64,000 nucleotides of DNA from Azolla caroliniana (GCA_043228905.1 JBHGNT010000008.1:5456001-5520000); one strand, 5' to 3'. Shown: positions 16,273 to 27,240, counted from the stretch's first letter. Numbers and translations: made by a program. The notes: generated from the sequence alone by a model not told the origin.

Positions 16273-19200
16273 ACTTCGGCATGGGATGTCTTTCCAGTCC
16301 GACCTTCTTCCGGCACGCTTCCAGCTTGTCGGGTGTGAGCACTTTGGTCAGCATGTCTGACCCGTTTTCGTCCGTGTGGATCTTCGTCAGCACGAACTCC
16401 TGGTCTTCTATCCTTTCCCGGATCCAGTGATATCTTCGCTGGATGTGCTTCGTCCGGGAGTGATAGGCCGCGTTCTTCGCAAGGTGGATGGCACTCTGAC
16501 TGTCACAGTAGAGTCGGAACTCCTCCTGCCGGATACCGAGCTCTCTAATGAAGTCCTTCATCCATATTATTTCCTTGCCGGCTTCAACAGCCGCCATGTA
16601 CTCCGCCTCCGTGGTTGACAATGCAACCGTCTTCTGCAACCTCGACTGCCACGAGACAGCTCCCCCTGCATACGTCATCACATACCCAGATGTGGACCGG
16701 CTGGTATCTGCATCAGCCGACATATCCGAGTCGGTAAAGCCGTCGAGTTCGGGCTTACAGGAGCCGAATCGGAGGCACACGTTTGCCGTGCCCTTCAGGT
16801 ATCGGAGTATCCACTTGACCGCGTTCCAGTGCTCTTTACCGGGATTGCTCATGTACCGGCTCACCACTCCGACTGCATATCCTATGTCCGGTCTTGTACA
16901 TACCATTGCGTACATCAAGCTTCCGACGGCGGAGGCATATGGTACTTTCATCATGTCCTCTTTCTCAGCCTTTGTCTTGGGGCTTTGCTTGCTGGACAAC
17001 TTGCAGTTTGCCGGGAGAGTTGATCCGACCGGTCTTGCTTCCGACATGTTGAACCGATGAAGCACCTTTGTCACGTACTTCTCCTGTGACAGCCACAACT
17101 GCTTCTTCTTCCGGTCCCGGATGATATGCATCCCTAGTATTTGCCTCGCCGGACCCAGGTCCTTCATTGAGAAGGTTCGGTGAAGTGCTTTCTTCAGCAT
17201 CCGTATCTTGCCCTGGTCCCGTCCGACGATCAACATGTCGTCCACGTACAGGAGGAGTATTAGAGAGTCTCCTCCTTCGAACTTCTTCACAAACACGCAG
17301 TGGTCGGACTGCGTTTTGTGGTACCCTTCGTCGGTCATGAAGGAGTCAAACTTCCGGTACCATTGCCGGGGAGCCTGCTTCAGTCCGTAAAGGCTCTTCT
17401 TCAACCGGCATACCAGGTGCTCCTTCCCTTTCTTCTCGAATCCTTCCGGTTGCTGCATGTAGATCTCTTCTTCGAGGTCACCGTGAAGAAATGCCGTCTT
17501 CACGTCCATCTGTTCTACCTCGAGGTCCATGCTTGCCGCTATGCTCAACACCGTCCGTATGGAGGTCATCTTCACTACCGGGGCAAATATCTCGTCGAAG
17601 TCGACGCCCTTCTTCTGTTGGAACCCCTTCACTACGATCCTGGCTTTGTATCTCGGGGGGTTTCCGGCATCTCCCGGTTTCAGCTTGAACACCCACTTGT
17701 TTCGAAGTGCCCGCTTACCTTTCGGCAACTCCACAAGTTCATATGTGTGGTTCTCATGCAGGGAATCCATCTCCTCCTGCATGGCACTTAACCACCTGCG
17801 GCTATGGTTGTCAAGCTTTGCTTCTTCAAAACTCTCCGGCTCCCCCTCGTCGGTTAGCAGCACGTGCTCTGGTTCCGGAAATCTCCGGGGGGCCCTTCTC
17901 TCTCTTAGAGGATATCTCCGTTCCGGAGCTTCGGTAACCGGCTCCTCCGTTTCTTCTTCATCCGAATCCATTTCGGGATCGGGGCCGGTTCCGGTATCAG
18001 TTTCATCTTCCTCGGCCGATTCTATTTCTTCACCGTCTTCGGCCAGATCCTCGAGTGCTAACCGGTCCCTTGCCGGTCGGGACTGTTCCTCGTAGAGTTG
18101 ATCCTCACCGGTCGACTTGGAGCTCTTCATCTTCTTCTCCGACTCCCAGTCGGCGAGTGTCTTGTCCTCCATGAAGATGATATCACGACTCCGGAATATC
18201 TTTCTGTCGACCGGGTCCCATACTCGGTAGCCGAACTCATCATCGCCATAACCGAGGAATATGCATGGCCGGGTCTTTGGATCTAGCTTTCCTCTCCGGT
18301 CCTTTGCCACATGCACGTATGCGAGACACCCGAACACCTTCAGATGCCGGTAGGATACTTCCCTACCGGTCCACACTCTCTGCGGCGTGTCTCCGTCCAA
18401 AGGTACTGAGGGTGATCTGTTTATCACGTATGTCGCCGTCGACATTGCCTCAGCCCAAAACCCCTTGGGTAATTTCGCATGCGCCAGCATACTCCGGACC
18501 CTCTCCATTATGGTCCGGTTCATCCTCTCGGCCAGCCCGTTCAGTTCCGGCGTCTTCGGCACAGTAAACTCGAGCCGGATTCCCTTCGAGCGACAGTACT
18601 CCTGGAACTGCCCCCGGTATTCCCCTCCGTTATCCGCTCGTATCGCTTTCAGCTTCTTGCCGGATTCCCTTTCCACTCTCGCGTGGAGTTCTTTGAAGAC
18701 GGACGATACTTGGTCCTTTGTCTTCAACGGTGCCGTCCACAGCTTCCGGCTGTGGTCATCAATGAATGTCACGAAGTACTGGGCTCCGCCATGTGACTTC
18801 GTTTCTACTTGACACACGTCAGTGTGCACCAACTCCAATGGTGCGCTACGTCTCGTCGGTGGCCTTGAGTGGAAGGAGGTTCTGTTTTGCTTACCGGCCA
18901 GGCAGTCGGTGCACTTCTCCAGGTGCACATGCTTCACTGGAATAAGGTTGTCTTCTGCAAGCCTCTTCATCCCCTTCTCACTCATGTGGCACAGTCTCTT
19001 GTGCCACAGCTCACCGGCAGTGTCGGCTGCCACGTTCAGCTCCTCCGGACATAGCCGGGAATTCATCAGGTACAGTGTGTTGACCTTCCGGGCCCGAGCC
19101 ACTATCAGGCTCCCCTTGCTGAACTTCATGACACCGTTCCGGATGCTACCCGTGTAGCCTTCATCATCTAGCCTCCCGGCCGAGATCAGGTTCAATCGGA

Positions 19201-20344
19201 CCTCCGGAACGTGTCGAACATCCTTCAGCAGCATCTTGCATCCGGTTGATGTCATCAGCCACACGTCTCCTATGCCGGCAATCCGGCATGTGCCTTCATT
19301 TCCCATCCGGACACAGCCGTGCTCACCGGTTGTGTAGGATGAGAAGTATTTCTTCTCCGGGGTCAGGTGGAACGACGCTCCGGAATCGACCACCCAGGTC
19401 ATCTCTTCACCGGCAAGGTTCAGCTCCCTCTCTTCGGTAATGAGCATTATCTCTTCTTCACTTGCCGCGAGTGCCGTCGTTCCTTTCCGGTCCTGCCCTC
19501 GCCGATCCGGACCTCTCCGGTCCGTGGCTCCCCGGTATGCACCGTTTCGCTCCGGTGACTTCTTCGAATCGGTATCGTCGGCTCCGTTGTCTTTTCGGTA
19601 ATGCCGACAGTTCTTTCGAAAGTGCCCCGGCTTCCCACAGTGGAAGCATGTGGGTCTTCCTCTTGACTGCGACCGGGTCCCCGACTTCTCCCGTCTTTGC
19701 GGACTCCGGTTCCATTGTCTTCCCCGTTCCGATTCGGTAAGCAGCGCCTTCGAGTCGGAGGCCGGTTCTTTATCTCTCCGACGCGCTTCTTCGTTCAAAA
19801 TGCTTGTCTTTACCATTTGTAGAGACAAGTTATCTTCGGTGCAGGAGGTACTGAGAGTCACCACCAAGTTCTCCCAGCTTTCCGGCAATGTACACATCAG
19901 AATGATGGCTTGCATTGCATCCTCCAACGGGAACTTGATCGCCGCAAGCTGGTTCACGAATCCCATGAACGTGCTCACGTGTTCCACCATATTCTCGCCG
20001 TCCCGGTACTTGAGGTTCACTATCTTCCTCATCAGGGAGGTCCGGTTCAACGCATTCTTCCTCTCATAGAGGCCCGACAGCTTCTTCCACATCTCATAGG
20101 CGTTCGTATCGTTCGCCACATGTTGCAGGACACTTACATCGACATATTGCCGGATCGTCGCTACGGCTTTCCGGTTCAGGAGCTTCCACTCCGACTCTAT
20201 TACCCCCTTGGGTATCTCGGCACTGTCGATCGGTTCGTACAGGTCTCGGACGATGAGAAGGTCTTCCATCTTTATCTTCCAGTCGGCGTAGTTATGTGAG
20301 TTCAACACCATCATGCCCGGAGGCCCACTACCGCCGCCTTCCAT
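16271..20344 (-). CDS. Copia B Gag-Pol polyprotein
   Basis: A single frame of 1357 residues from ATG 20344, which lies just after the primer site. The frame stays open upstream to an ATG in the LTR at 20401, but that would place the start before the primer site. In order: gag with a UBN2-type core; zinc knuckle CFHCGKPGHFRKNC near 19610-19650; protease VDSGASFHLT near 19380; integrase HHCC finger (LWHKRLCHM) near 18980-18890 and a DDE core with SVPLDGDTP-type context; GYGDDEFGYRVWDP near 18240; RT with YVDDML near 17235-17250; RNase H with TTEAEYMA near 16590-16610. No stops or frameshifts are seen. Lineage: Tork/Tnt1. Confidence 0.95.
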   Translation of the reverse strand: MEGGGSGPPGMMVLNSHNYADWKIKMEDLLIVRDLYEPIDSAEIPKGVIESEWKLLNRKAVATIRQYVDVSVLQHVANDTNAYEMWKKLSGLYERKNALNRTSLMRKIVNLKYRDGENMVEHVSTFMGFVNQLAAIKFPLEDAMQAIILMCTLPESWENLVVTLSTSCTEDNLSLQMVKTSILNEEARRRDKEPASDSKALLTESERGRQWNRSPQRREKSGTRSQSRGRPTCFHCGKPGHFRKNCRHYRKDNGADDTDSKKSPERNGAYRGATDRRGPDRRGQDRKGTTALAASEEEIMLITEERELNLAGEEMTWVVDSGASFHLTPEKKYFSSYTTGEHGCVRMGNEGTCRIAGIGDVWLMTSTGCKMLLKDVRHVPEVRLNLISAGRLDDEGYTGSIRNGVMKFSKGSLIVARARKVNTLYLMNSRLCPEELNVAADTAGELWHKRLCHMSEKGMKRLAEDNLIPVKHVHLEKCTDCLAGKQNRTSFHSRPPTRRSAPLELVHTDVCQVETKSHGGAQYFVTFIDDHSRKLWTAPLKTKDQVSSVFKELHARVERESGKKLKAIRADNGGEYRGQFQEYCRSKGIRLEFTVPKTPELNGLAERMNRTIMERVRSMLAHAKLPKGFWAEAMSTATYVINRSPSVPLDGDTPQRVWTGREVSYRHLKVFGCLAYVHVAKDRRGKLDPKTRPCIFLGYGDDEFGYRVWDPVDRKIFRSRDIIFMEDKTLADWESEKKMKSSKSTGEDQLYEEQSRPARDRLALEDLAEDGEEIESAEEDETDTGTGPDPEMDSDEEETEEPVTEAPERRYPLRERRAPRRFPEPEHVLLTDEGEPESFEEAKLDNHSRRWLSAMQEEMDSLHENHTYELVELPKGKRALRNKWVFKLKPGDAGNPPRYKARIVVKGFQQKKGVDFDEIFAPVVKMTSIRTVLSIAASMDLEVEQMDVKTAFLHGDLEEEIYMQQPEGFEKKGKEHLVCRLKKSLYGLKQAPRQWYRKFDSFMTDEGYHKTQSDHCVFVKKFEGGDSLILLLYVDDMLIVGRDQGKIRMLKKALHRTFSMKDLGPARQILGMHIIRDRKKKQLWLSQEKYVTKVLHRFNMSEARPVGSTLPANCKLSSKQSPKTKAEKEDMMKVPYASAVGSLMYAMVCTRPDIGYAVGVVSRYMSNPGKEHWNAVKWILRYLKGTANVCLRFGSCKPELDGFTDSDMSADADTSRSTSGYVMTYAGGAVSWQSRLQKTVALSTTEAEYMAAVEAGKEIIWMKDFIRELGIRQEEFRLYCDSQSAIHLAKNAAYHSRTKHIQRRYHWIRERIEDQEFVLTKIHTDENGSDMLTKVLTPDKLEACRKKVGLERHPMPK

Positions 20345-20360
20345 TTTCTGTGTTAACCGT

Positions 20361-20372
20361 GCTCTGATACCA
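20361..20372 (-). other. Copia B primer-binding site (initiator tRNA-Met type)
   Basis: Minus strand TGGTATCAGAGC, three bases inside the 5' LTR. Confidence 0.92.
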
Positions 20373-20375
20373 ATT

Positions 20376-21109
20376 TGTTGAAAAACAGTGCTCGGCCACA
20401 ACCGAGGAATAGGATCAACTCACAGAAAACAGGAAATACAAAGTGCACAAGGACAATAGTGAGAGAAAGGTACACTGGATGTTTTACGCGGAAAACCCTA
20501 AATGGGGAAAAACCACGGGAGTCCTCAAACTCCAACTATCAGTATAAACAGAGATGTACAATGGTGAAGCTACAAGGCAACAACCTTGAGCTCACTGTCT
20601 TCGCCACAGGCGGCGGCAGTACACAGAGGCAACGACCTCTTCGTCGCTCTCTCTCTCTCTCGGCTGCTCTCTCTTCGCATAAAAATGAGCAACTACGACC
20701 AGCAACTAGAACAGTTTGCCCTAAGTCATATTTATACACATATGACTTTCGGGCTATTTACAAATATAGCCTCAAGGGCCCTTGGCAAACATATTCACAG
20801 ATATGTCCCCGCATCCGGATCTCTCTCCGGGTACATTCGTCATCCGGCTCCGTAGCCGGGGTCTTCATCATCCGGCTCCGTAGCCGGGGTCTTTATCATC
20901 CGGCTCCGTAGCCGGGGTCTTCTTCATCCGGCTCCGTAGCCGGGGTCTTCATCATCCGGCTCCGTAGCCGGGGTCTTCTTCATCCGGCTCCGTAGCCGGG
21001 GTCTTCTTCATCCGGCTCCGTAGCCGGGGTCTTCTTCATCCGGCTCCGTAGCCGGGCTTGCCGTCATTCATTTCCGGACATCCCATCCGGAGGGACCGAA
21101 ATCCCAACA
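20376..21109 (-). repeat. Copia B 5' LTR (right copy), with eight 28-bp hairpin repeats
   Basis: 734 bp. Repeat units start at 20841, 20869, 20897, 20925, 20953, 20981, 21009 and 21037. The extra unit accounts exactly for the 28-bp length difference from the left LTR. Confidence 0.95.
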
Positions 21110-21114
21110 TGGCC

Positions 21115-21631
21115 GTCCTAGTAAACACTCGTAAGCCATGTGATTAGATGATATTGTGAAGACGAAGGTAAGATTGAAGTCGACCCCATGGATAGTAAAG
21201 TTGTGTGTCGGGATCATGCCTTTTGGCCGTTGGATGGAACCATCCGTCATTCGGAGCTTGACGTCTGAAGGAAACAATTTTGGGTTGCCCCACTTACACC
21301 AACATTCGTAGCTGACTATGCTTACCCCTGCTCCAGTGTCGATAATCGCGTCACAAGTTGTGTCATTGACGCAAACGGGCAGAGTGAAACTAGTGTTATT
21401 ACTCTCGAAATGAGCTCCACATATATCTACCGGCATTTCTTTGGGTTGGTTGGGGCATGTGGTCATATGAGGGATGTGGGTGTGTATTTTCTCCCCATAG
21501 CCCACAGACAGACCTTCATTGAGGCTACGAAGGACGTCATGCCATCGTTGAATGTTGAGTTTGAGTAGCTCTCCGAGTGTGAATTCTACGTCTTTAGCAA
21601 GTATAGGTTGTCGCTCGTGATTGTCAGTCAC
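21115..21631 (-). pseudogene. Athila/Tat-like protease region, split by copia B
   Basis: Minus-strand frame with the aspartic protease core AIIDTGAGVSIVSYE near 21310-21350 and the C-terminal signature ECLLGRP, which then continues into FLRVSRLVM at 15554-15523 beyond copia B. The DTG triad is intact. It is preceded by a spacer of unknown function. Confidence 0.8.
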
Positions 21632-22143
21632 GAAGGTGCCGATGTAGCTCTATACTTCAGGTAATGGTAGTCATAACTTTAGGTTTAATATTTGTTGGAG
21701 CAGGATTGTGTTGAGTTCGTTAATCGGAGTAGATTGAGAGATGGGGGTGTTAGTTGGCGTTGCGGCGACGGGGGGCATATCCGCGTATCAAGGTGGTGGG
21801 TTTACCGATTCTTCTAGTTGGTCGAATTTTAGACTTGGGAGGCTAAGCAACCCTTCGATCTGTTCGTGGTGTATGAGTTTGATGTATTCTTAGACCTTTT
21901 GTTTTTCAGCTATTGGGTTTTGGTACGTTGTTAGGTGTGCGGGTAAGTCTTGGTTAGGGGTTGTGGGTATCGCTTCTACATCTCCCTGAGGTTCTTGATC
22001 TTGCTTGGAGGTCTTCGTGGAGGTGGTCTTTTTAGATTTTCGCTTCTTCTGTGTGATCGTGGGAAGGCCCTGGTCATGACACTTCAAATTATGAGCTACT
22101 CTTTGAGCTCATGTGATGACATTGGCGCCAATCATTGATGGTA

Positions 22144-24074
22144 CTATGGATAATAGGTTGGTGCCAATCCATTTCTTTTTCTCCGGGCAGTCAGGTACCA
22201 AGTGTTCTTTACCACACCCCGGGCATGATGCCTCCCGCTGGAACCACTCAATGAGGTCATGTGAGTGTTGTTGAGACTTTGTATTGGTGGTTTTGAGGGT
22301 GCTTCCAGTGGGACATATCGTGGTCGTTGTGCCATCCGATTGTAGTACTCATGTTTAGTTGGGCACTCACTAACCATATGTGGCCCTTGTCAATTGAAAC
22401 ATTTCAATTCTGACCTTCTTAAACCATTTTTATTTCGATATCCCATCAGTGGGCCCCTCTGTTCCCCTCATAACACGTAGATTGGTATTCGGTCGCCTTC
22501 GAAGTCCACGAAGTGAGAAAGCATCTCTTCTTCAATGACATACTCCCAGTATGGGTTTTCATATTCTAGGGTACCTCCCCCACCCCCCCCAACCTGAGCT
22601 TGGTTATCAATGGTGTATTCTAGTTTGGCGAGGCGAGCTCCAATGCGAGGTAGTGGGGGTTGTTGGGGAAGTATTGCAGGTAGTTGTGGGCAGTTAAGCG
22701 GTGGGGGTGATCGTGGGTGCTCGACCACTGGTGTTTGACCATATCTTCCATTTGGGGCTTGCCAATAGTTCTCTTGAGAGTGCATCATGAAGGCTTTGCA
22801 CCACTTACAATGTTGAGGTCGTCGTTGGTGGAGGAGAGGGCACTCATGCCCGGTGTGATGTCCATGGCACACTATGCACCTTACATTTTCTCTTTGGGCA
22901 TATGCTTGGGGTCTTTCTATACGGGGTGTTCTCAGCGGTGTGGGTGGAGTGGGTTCTGAGGTCGTCTCGCGGTTGTTCGTAGGCGCTTGTGTGGGTATCC
23001 GCAACCTGCTCATTGAATCTTTGAAAGTCATCACTACGGTGCAAGCTTCCGCGAATGACCGGCACATCCTGGCGATGAGGAAATTTTGGAGTGTTAGGTC
23101 AAACAACCCATTGATGAAGCGGCTCATCAATTTGTCGTATAACATTTTATCGCTCGGGCTACACCGATGGTGAAGACTTTTCGTGCGACGTATATGATCC
23201 CTAACCATCTCGTTCACTTCTTGCTTGAGGGCAAAAAGTTGGTCAATCGGGTTCCATTTATTGCCTCTATGAGCGAAGTTGATTAGAAAAACTTCGATGA
23301 TATACTCAAAGTCCGACGATGTCTTCATTCAAAGTCCTAAACCAAATTTTGGCTTGGTCGTCGAACATAAGCTCGAATGTGGCTACTTTGGTAACCTCTA
23401 TGAGAGGTTCATAAGCCCGACATATTTGTTTGAACCTCTCTACGTGGTCGTAAGCGTCTCCGAAACTGAGGAAGCGAGGTACTAGTTTAGAAATGGAAGT
23501 GCTCTTCCCGCTATCGTTTGTGGGGTTTCTTGAGTTGTTCGCGGTTGCACGTTCTTTTTCCGTCAATGTCACTAGTGTTTGGATGGATTGTAATGCCAGT
23601 CCAAGTTCGACATTTGGAGGTGTTGAGGTGGTTTGGTCAAGTGTAGGGATCGCGTCCATACGTGGCGGTGTTGGGGGTCTTCGCATGTGTGCTTCGTTTG
23701 GGTTGTTGCCCGTAGTGCTCGAATGCGGTGCGGGGTTGGGCTCGCATTCTCGATGGTGCGTACGTGATGATGCTTCTAGGAGGTTAATTTGTTTTTGTAC
23801 TCGCAAGAACGTGTCTTTCCTTTCCGCCAAAGCAGCTTCGATATCTTGGGTGATCACCTCCAGTTATCCTCCTTTCACGAGTTGCATCATCCATATATTG
23901 ATCATCATTTCTCGTTCTATCGCACGTAACTCTTGCATGGCATCCCATATGTGTCGCTCTACGTTGAGTGAATCTGCCATTGAGCTCTCTTGTAGTGGGG
24001 GTGTGTTGAGGGGTGCTTTGGTTGCCAGGCTCAGTGGGAGGTTCATGTTCGGTAGCATCCCTGGGGTTAACCAC
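22144..24074 (-). pseudogene. Athila/Tat-like Gag, in several frames
   Basis: Minus-strand coding is spread over frames 23864-24058 (N-terminus, MADSLNVERHIWDAM), 23306-23857, 22468-23328 and about 22144-22400, so several indels or stops have broken it. The middle part has the Gag core (YDHVERFKQICRAYEP, FRTLNEDIV, HRGNKWNPIDQLFALKQ). Further on are several cysteine motifs (CIVCHGHHTGHEC, CPGCGKEHLVPDC), which look like a multi-knuckle nucleocapsid. Proline-rich linkers separate them. Confidence 0.72.
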
Positions 24075-24236
24075 CCTCCGTGGTATCGAGTCGGGTTAGA
24101 TGGGCTAGTACCGTGTGTTTGGTCAATTTGGGTGAGCTCTTCTTGGCATGTGGGTCAGGTTTTGAACATCCCCATCCATGAGGACCTAGCCATATGTACG
24201 ATGAAGGATTTTGGATGTTCCTTGTGTTGTCCCGAC

Positions 24237-24725
24237 GTCGAACTTTGATCTTTCGTCGAAAGATAATCTTTCATCGAACTTCGCAGGTTCGTCGAGTGTT
24301 GATCTTTCGTTGAACTTTACGGGTTCATCAAACTTTGATCTTTCGTAGATCTTTGTATGTTCGTTGAACTTTGATCTTTCGTCGAAAGATATCCTCTTGT
24401 CAAGCTTTGCGGGTTCGTCGAAAGCTGATCTTTCATTGAACTTTGCGGGTTCGTCGAAAGCTGATCTTTCATTGAACTTTGTGGGTTCGTCGAAAGACGC
24501 GTCCTTATCAAACTTTGATCTTTCGACGAACTTTGATCTTTAGTCGAAAGATATTCTCTTGTCAAGCTTTGCAGGTTCGTCGGAAGATGATCTTTTGTTG
24601 AACTTTGATCTTTAGTCGAAAGATGCTTCCTTGTCGAACTTTGATCTCCCGTCGAAAGATATTCTCTTGTCAAGCTTTGCAAGTTCGTCGGAAGATGATC
24701 TCTCGTCGAACTTTGGTCGAAATTT
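24237..24725 (-). repeat. Degenerate tandem array in the Athila-like leader
   Basis: About 20 imperfect units built on TTTGATCTTTCGTCGAAAGA, each with a small TTCGTCGAA-type palindrome. The array lies between the primer site and gag. On the minus strand it stays open as Ser/Thr/Asp/Gln-rich heptads (STKDQSS), but this reads as repeat sequence rather than a gene. Confidence 0.7.
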
Positions 24726-25067
24726 TTGAATTTCAATTTTTTATTTTTTTTATTTTTTCAAACGATCGTTTCGTGTATAGTCAAATGATCGTGATCAGCA
24801 AGAATCACACTAATTATCCTCGCCCTGAAATGGCTAAATCTTAACAATGCTTAGTATTAACCAGAAAAATGGCTTGTTAATGTCCGGGCGATTAGGGGGG
24901 GGGGAACAAATAATACTAAAAAAAACAGAAAATTAGCTTAATTAAAATGTGAAATGGTGACAATTTTAATTAAAAAAATCATGGTTTCCTTTTGATTTGT
25001 TCCCTTGTTAAGTGGGTTGCCTACGAGTGTTCGATCACTCGAAATCGACTTCAAGTGTCGGTCGCTT

Positions 25068-25084
25068 CCCCGGCAACGGCGCCA
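25068..25084 (-). other. Athila-like primer-binding site (tRNA-Asp type)
   Basis: The plus strand CCCCGGCAACGGCGCCA equals the 3' end of plant tRNA-Asp including CCA, so the minus strand TGGCGCCGTTGCCGGGG is its primer site. It lies 6 bases inside the LTR, as usual for Athila/Tat elements. Confidence 0.88.
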
Positions 25085-25090
25085 AATAGA

Positions 25091-25590
25091 TGTATAGGAT
25101 CTATGTATCGACGGAGTTAAACCCTCCTCAATGTCGTTTGTGGAGCTCGGACCAGCGTATACCCTTTTGATGGCGAATTGGGTGGAGATGGTTGTCGGAC
25201 ACCTCCGAACCTCACAGTCACTTAGCGATTAATTGATTATTAAGCACGATATCTCTCTCAATCTCTCAAGCTCTCTCTCATAGACAATAAGAGTAATGAA
25301 TAAATTTATTCACCCTCTTTGCTAAGAGGTCTAGCACCAACAAGGAAGAGAGATTAGTGTTCTCTAACTAAACACTTCACTAATCTCTCTTAAGCTTAAG
25401 GGATACAAGAAGGAGGAGAGGAAGCTCTAACTCTTAATCAACAAGGAGAAGTTTACAAATGGAAGAACCCTTACAAAGCCACCACAATGTGGTTTATATA
25501 GCATTTATATTTAGGGTATGGCCCTTTCACACTTAGTTGTCCATTAGCTCCTTTTCCTCTTGCCATTTCCTCTTCATAGATCCTTTAGCC
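25091..25590 (-). repeat. Athila-like 5' LTR (end uncertain)
   Basis: It starts TGTATAGGATCTATG at 25091. GGATCTATG here is inverted as CATAGATCC near 25574-25582, suggesting the other end lies close to 25590. No second LTR is present in the window to fix the boundary. Confidence 0.5.
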
Positions 25591-25599
25591 ATACTACGT

Positions 25600-25935
25600 C
25601 CTTGTTGATGCGCTCTTCTTCATGACCGTTCGTGGTGCAATCCAAGCGCTTAACAGTGATCGTGGCCCACAATTTATATATGAATTTAGGAAACACCTCT
25701 CACAATTCTCAAAGTCCCTTGCAAACTCTCCTCAAGTTATCACCTACAAACGGATGGACAAACAAAGCATCCAAATCAAACATTAAAGTAGTATCTTCAA
25801 TGCTTGATCGGTTATCGACAAGGTGATTGGGCCGATATATTACATTTTGCATAATTTGCTTATAATACTTTTGTACATTCCTCTATTGTGGTGCACTATT
25901 CTATGCATACATGGGTTCCAAGATAGAGGCATATA
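25600..25935 (+). pseudogene. Ty3/gypsy integrase core relic
   Basis: Shifted frames give SDRGPQFIYEFRKHL, then YHLQTDGQT and QTLKQYLQCL, then WADILHFA and FAYNT. These are the DDE-core motifs of Ty3 integrases, in the same order and spacing as in the chromovirus at 6230-6440. At least two frameshifts and one stop break it, and no other domain of this element remains. Confidence 0.8.
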
Positions 25936-25974
25936 GTACTATATGCCTCTATCTATGCACACATAAGTCGACGT

Positions 25975-26425
25975 GGAGTAGAAAAGATTAAGAAGATAAG
26001 GGAACGTGAGCTACATCGACTAGAAGCTATGGTTGGGGTAACTTTTACATTAGGACCATGGGTCACATCCACATCGCAACCCTTTGACCTCTCGCTTCTC
26101 TTCGAGAGACTTAGATGGAAATGAAATTAGGCCTAGTATAACATCATTTTCATTGTAGAACATGTTTTTTATATAGAACATGCTTGTTATTTTACTAGAA
26201 CTATTTAGCTTAAACTCTATTTTTATCTTATTTGTATTTTTTACTTTCGATGAATGGGTAAATATCCCATTTTTTGTTGTAAACCATTTGTCTCATGGGC
26301 CAATTTTGGTCTTAGAAGACGTTAATATATCTTTCTTTCTTTCTTTCCTTCTCTCTTTCTCTCGTCATATTTTAAAAATGATGAGCATAAATGCTACATA
26401 TGGCTCAAAATAGAAACACCTAACA
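25975..26425 (+). pseudogene. LINE 3' tail, first copy
   Basis: KKIRERELHRLEAM followed by an untranslated stretch that ends in a TTTCTTTCTTTC run. It matches 27745-28110 over about 400 bases with many substitutions. It is the 3' end of one non-LTR copy, directly upstream of a second. Confidence 0.6.
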
Positions 26426-26429
26426 ATTT

Positions 26430-27240
26430 CCCCACTTTTGTAGTTGGATGTTATATTCCTCATCAAGGTTCTAATTTTTATGCTTGTTTGGATAAAGATA
26501 ACCTTTTGTCAATCTAGAAGATGATATTGTTTTCAAATCCAATGGCTTTGATGACATGAATGCCCCTACAAGAAGTTTCCAACTTGATGCACAAGAGTCT
26601 TTCATGCCACATATCTCAACGATGCAAGAAGATATTCAAATACATAGCACTCTTCTAACGATGAAAAAGATTTGAACCAATTTGGGAAGTTACTCCTACA
26701 AATGTGTAATAGTATCAGATTGCTTATTGCAAATGGTGTATCCTTATGGCCCAACATTAATGGTTTTACATGTAAAAACACAATGGAAATAGTGTGATTG
26801 ACTTTATGCTACTTTCCGAAGGTATTTCCTACAAATGTGGAATGGTACCGAATTGCTTATTGCAAATGGTGTATCCTTATGGCCCAACAGTAATGGTTTT
26901 ACATGTAGAAACACAATGGAAATAGTGTGATTGTATGTGCTATTGTTCGAAGATGTTTTGGATCATATACATAAATTCTCACTTGGTGAATGGACACCGG
27001 AATCCCATCATAAGACTTTATGTATTGACCTCAAATGTATGCATATGTTTGATTGTGAGAAGGCCATTGAAGATAATAAACAACCACACTCGAGCATGAA
27101 CCTTAAGCGAGTGCCCATGTATTCCAAGATGGTTGAGGATAGGTTACAAATGACAAAGATGCAACATGGTGCCATACTAGAATGCAAATGGGATGCTTTA
27201 AAGAAAGTCATTCTCTCATGCACAAACAAAGTTTTTTGAA
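26430..27240 (+). pseudogene. LINE endonuclease (EEP) domain relic
   Basis: Shifted frames give VVGCYIPHQGSNFYACLDKD, then a DMNAPTRSFQL stretch (the DMNAR motif of apurinic-type endonucleases) and a 3' part SNGFTCRNTM, VLLFEDVLDHIHKF, GEWTPESHHKTL matching the SDHxPL end of the domain. The SDH motif has changed to ESHH. A 133-bp segment (26690-26955) is duplicated in tandem inside it. A reverse transcriptase is missing. This belongs to a non-LTR retrotransposon that nicked its target. Confidence 0.68.
26690..26955 (+). repeat. 133-bp tandem duplication within the LINE endonuclease relic
   Basis: CCTACAAATG recurs at 26695 and 26828, and the following about 110 bases (…GTATCCTTATGGCCCAACA…) are repeated with a few changes. 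Confidence 0.85.

Larger units (their letters stand above)
15555..21109 (-). mobile_element. Copia B: intact Tork/Tnt1-like Ty1/copia retrotransposon
   Basis: LTRs 15555-16260 and 20376-21109 (TGTTGAAAAAC...ATCCCAACA), flanked by TGGCC at 15550-15554 and 21110-21114. It has a tRNA-Met primer site, a single uninterrupted polyprotein frame and a polypurine tract. The only obvious LTR length difference is 28 bp, one repeat unit. Domain order gag-protease-integrase-RT-RNase H is Ty1/copia, and the integrase and RT sequences follow the Tnt1 (Tork) pattern. All parts needed for movement appear present. Confidence 0.95.
15523..25590 (-). mobile_element. Athila/Tat-like Ty3/gypsy element, 5' part, interrupted and decayed
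   Basis: On the minus strand: 5' LTR (25091 to about 25590), tRNA-Asp primer site, a repetitive leader, gag in broken frames with zinc knuckles, and the protease. Copia B (15555-21109) interrupts the protease (…ECLLGRP then F at 15554), and copia A cuts off everything beyond 15523. The RT and integrase are therefore outside the window or lost. The element carries frameshifts in gag and is the oldest host layer of the nest. Confidence 0.8.

Noticed and set aside
24317-24736. A 139-residue Ser/Thr-rich protein gene
   Set aside because: It is the open frame of a degenerate tandem array in the Athila-like leader.
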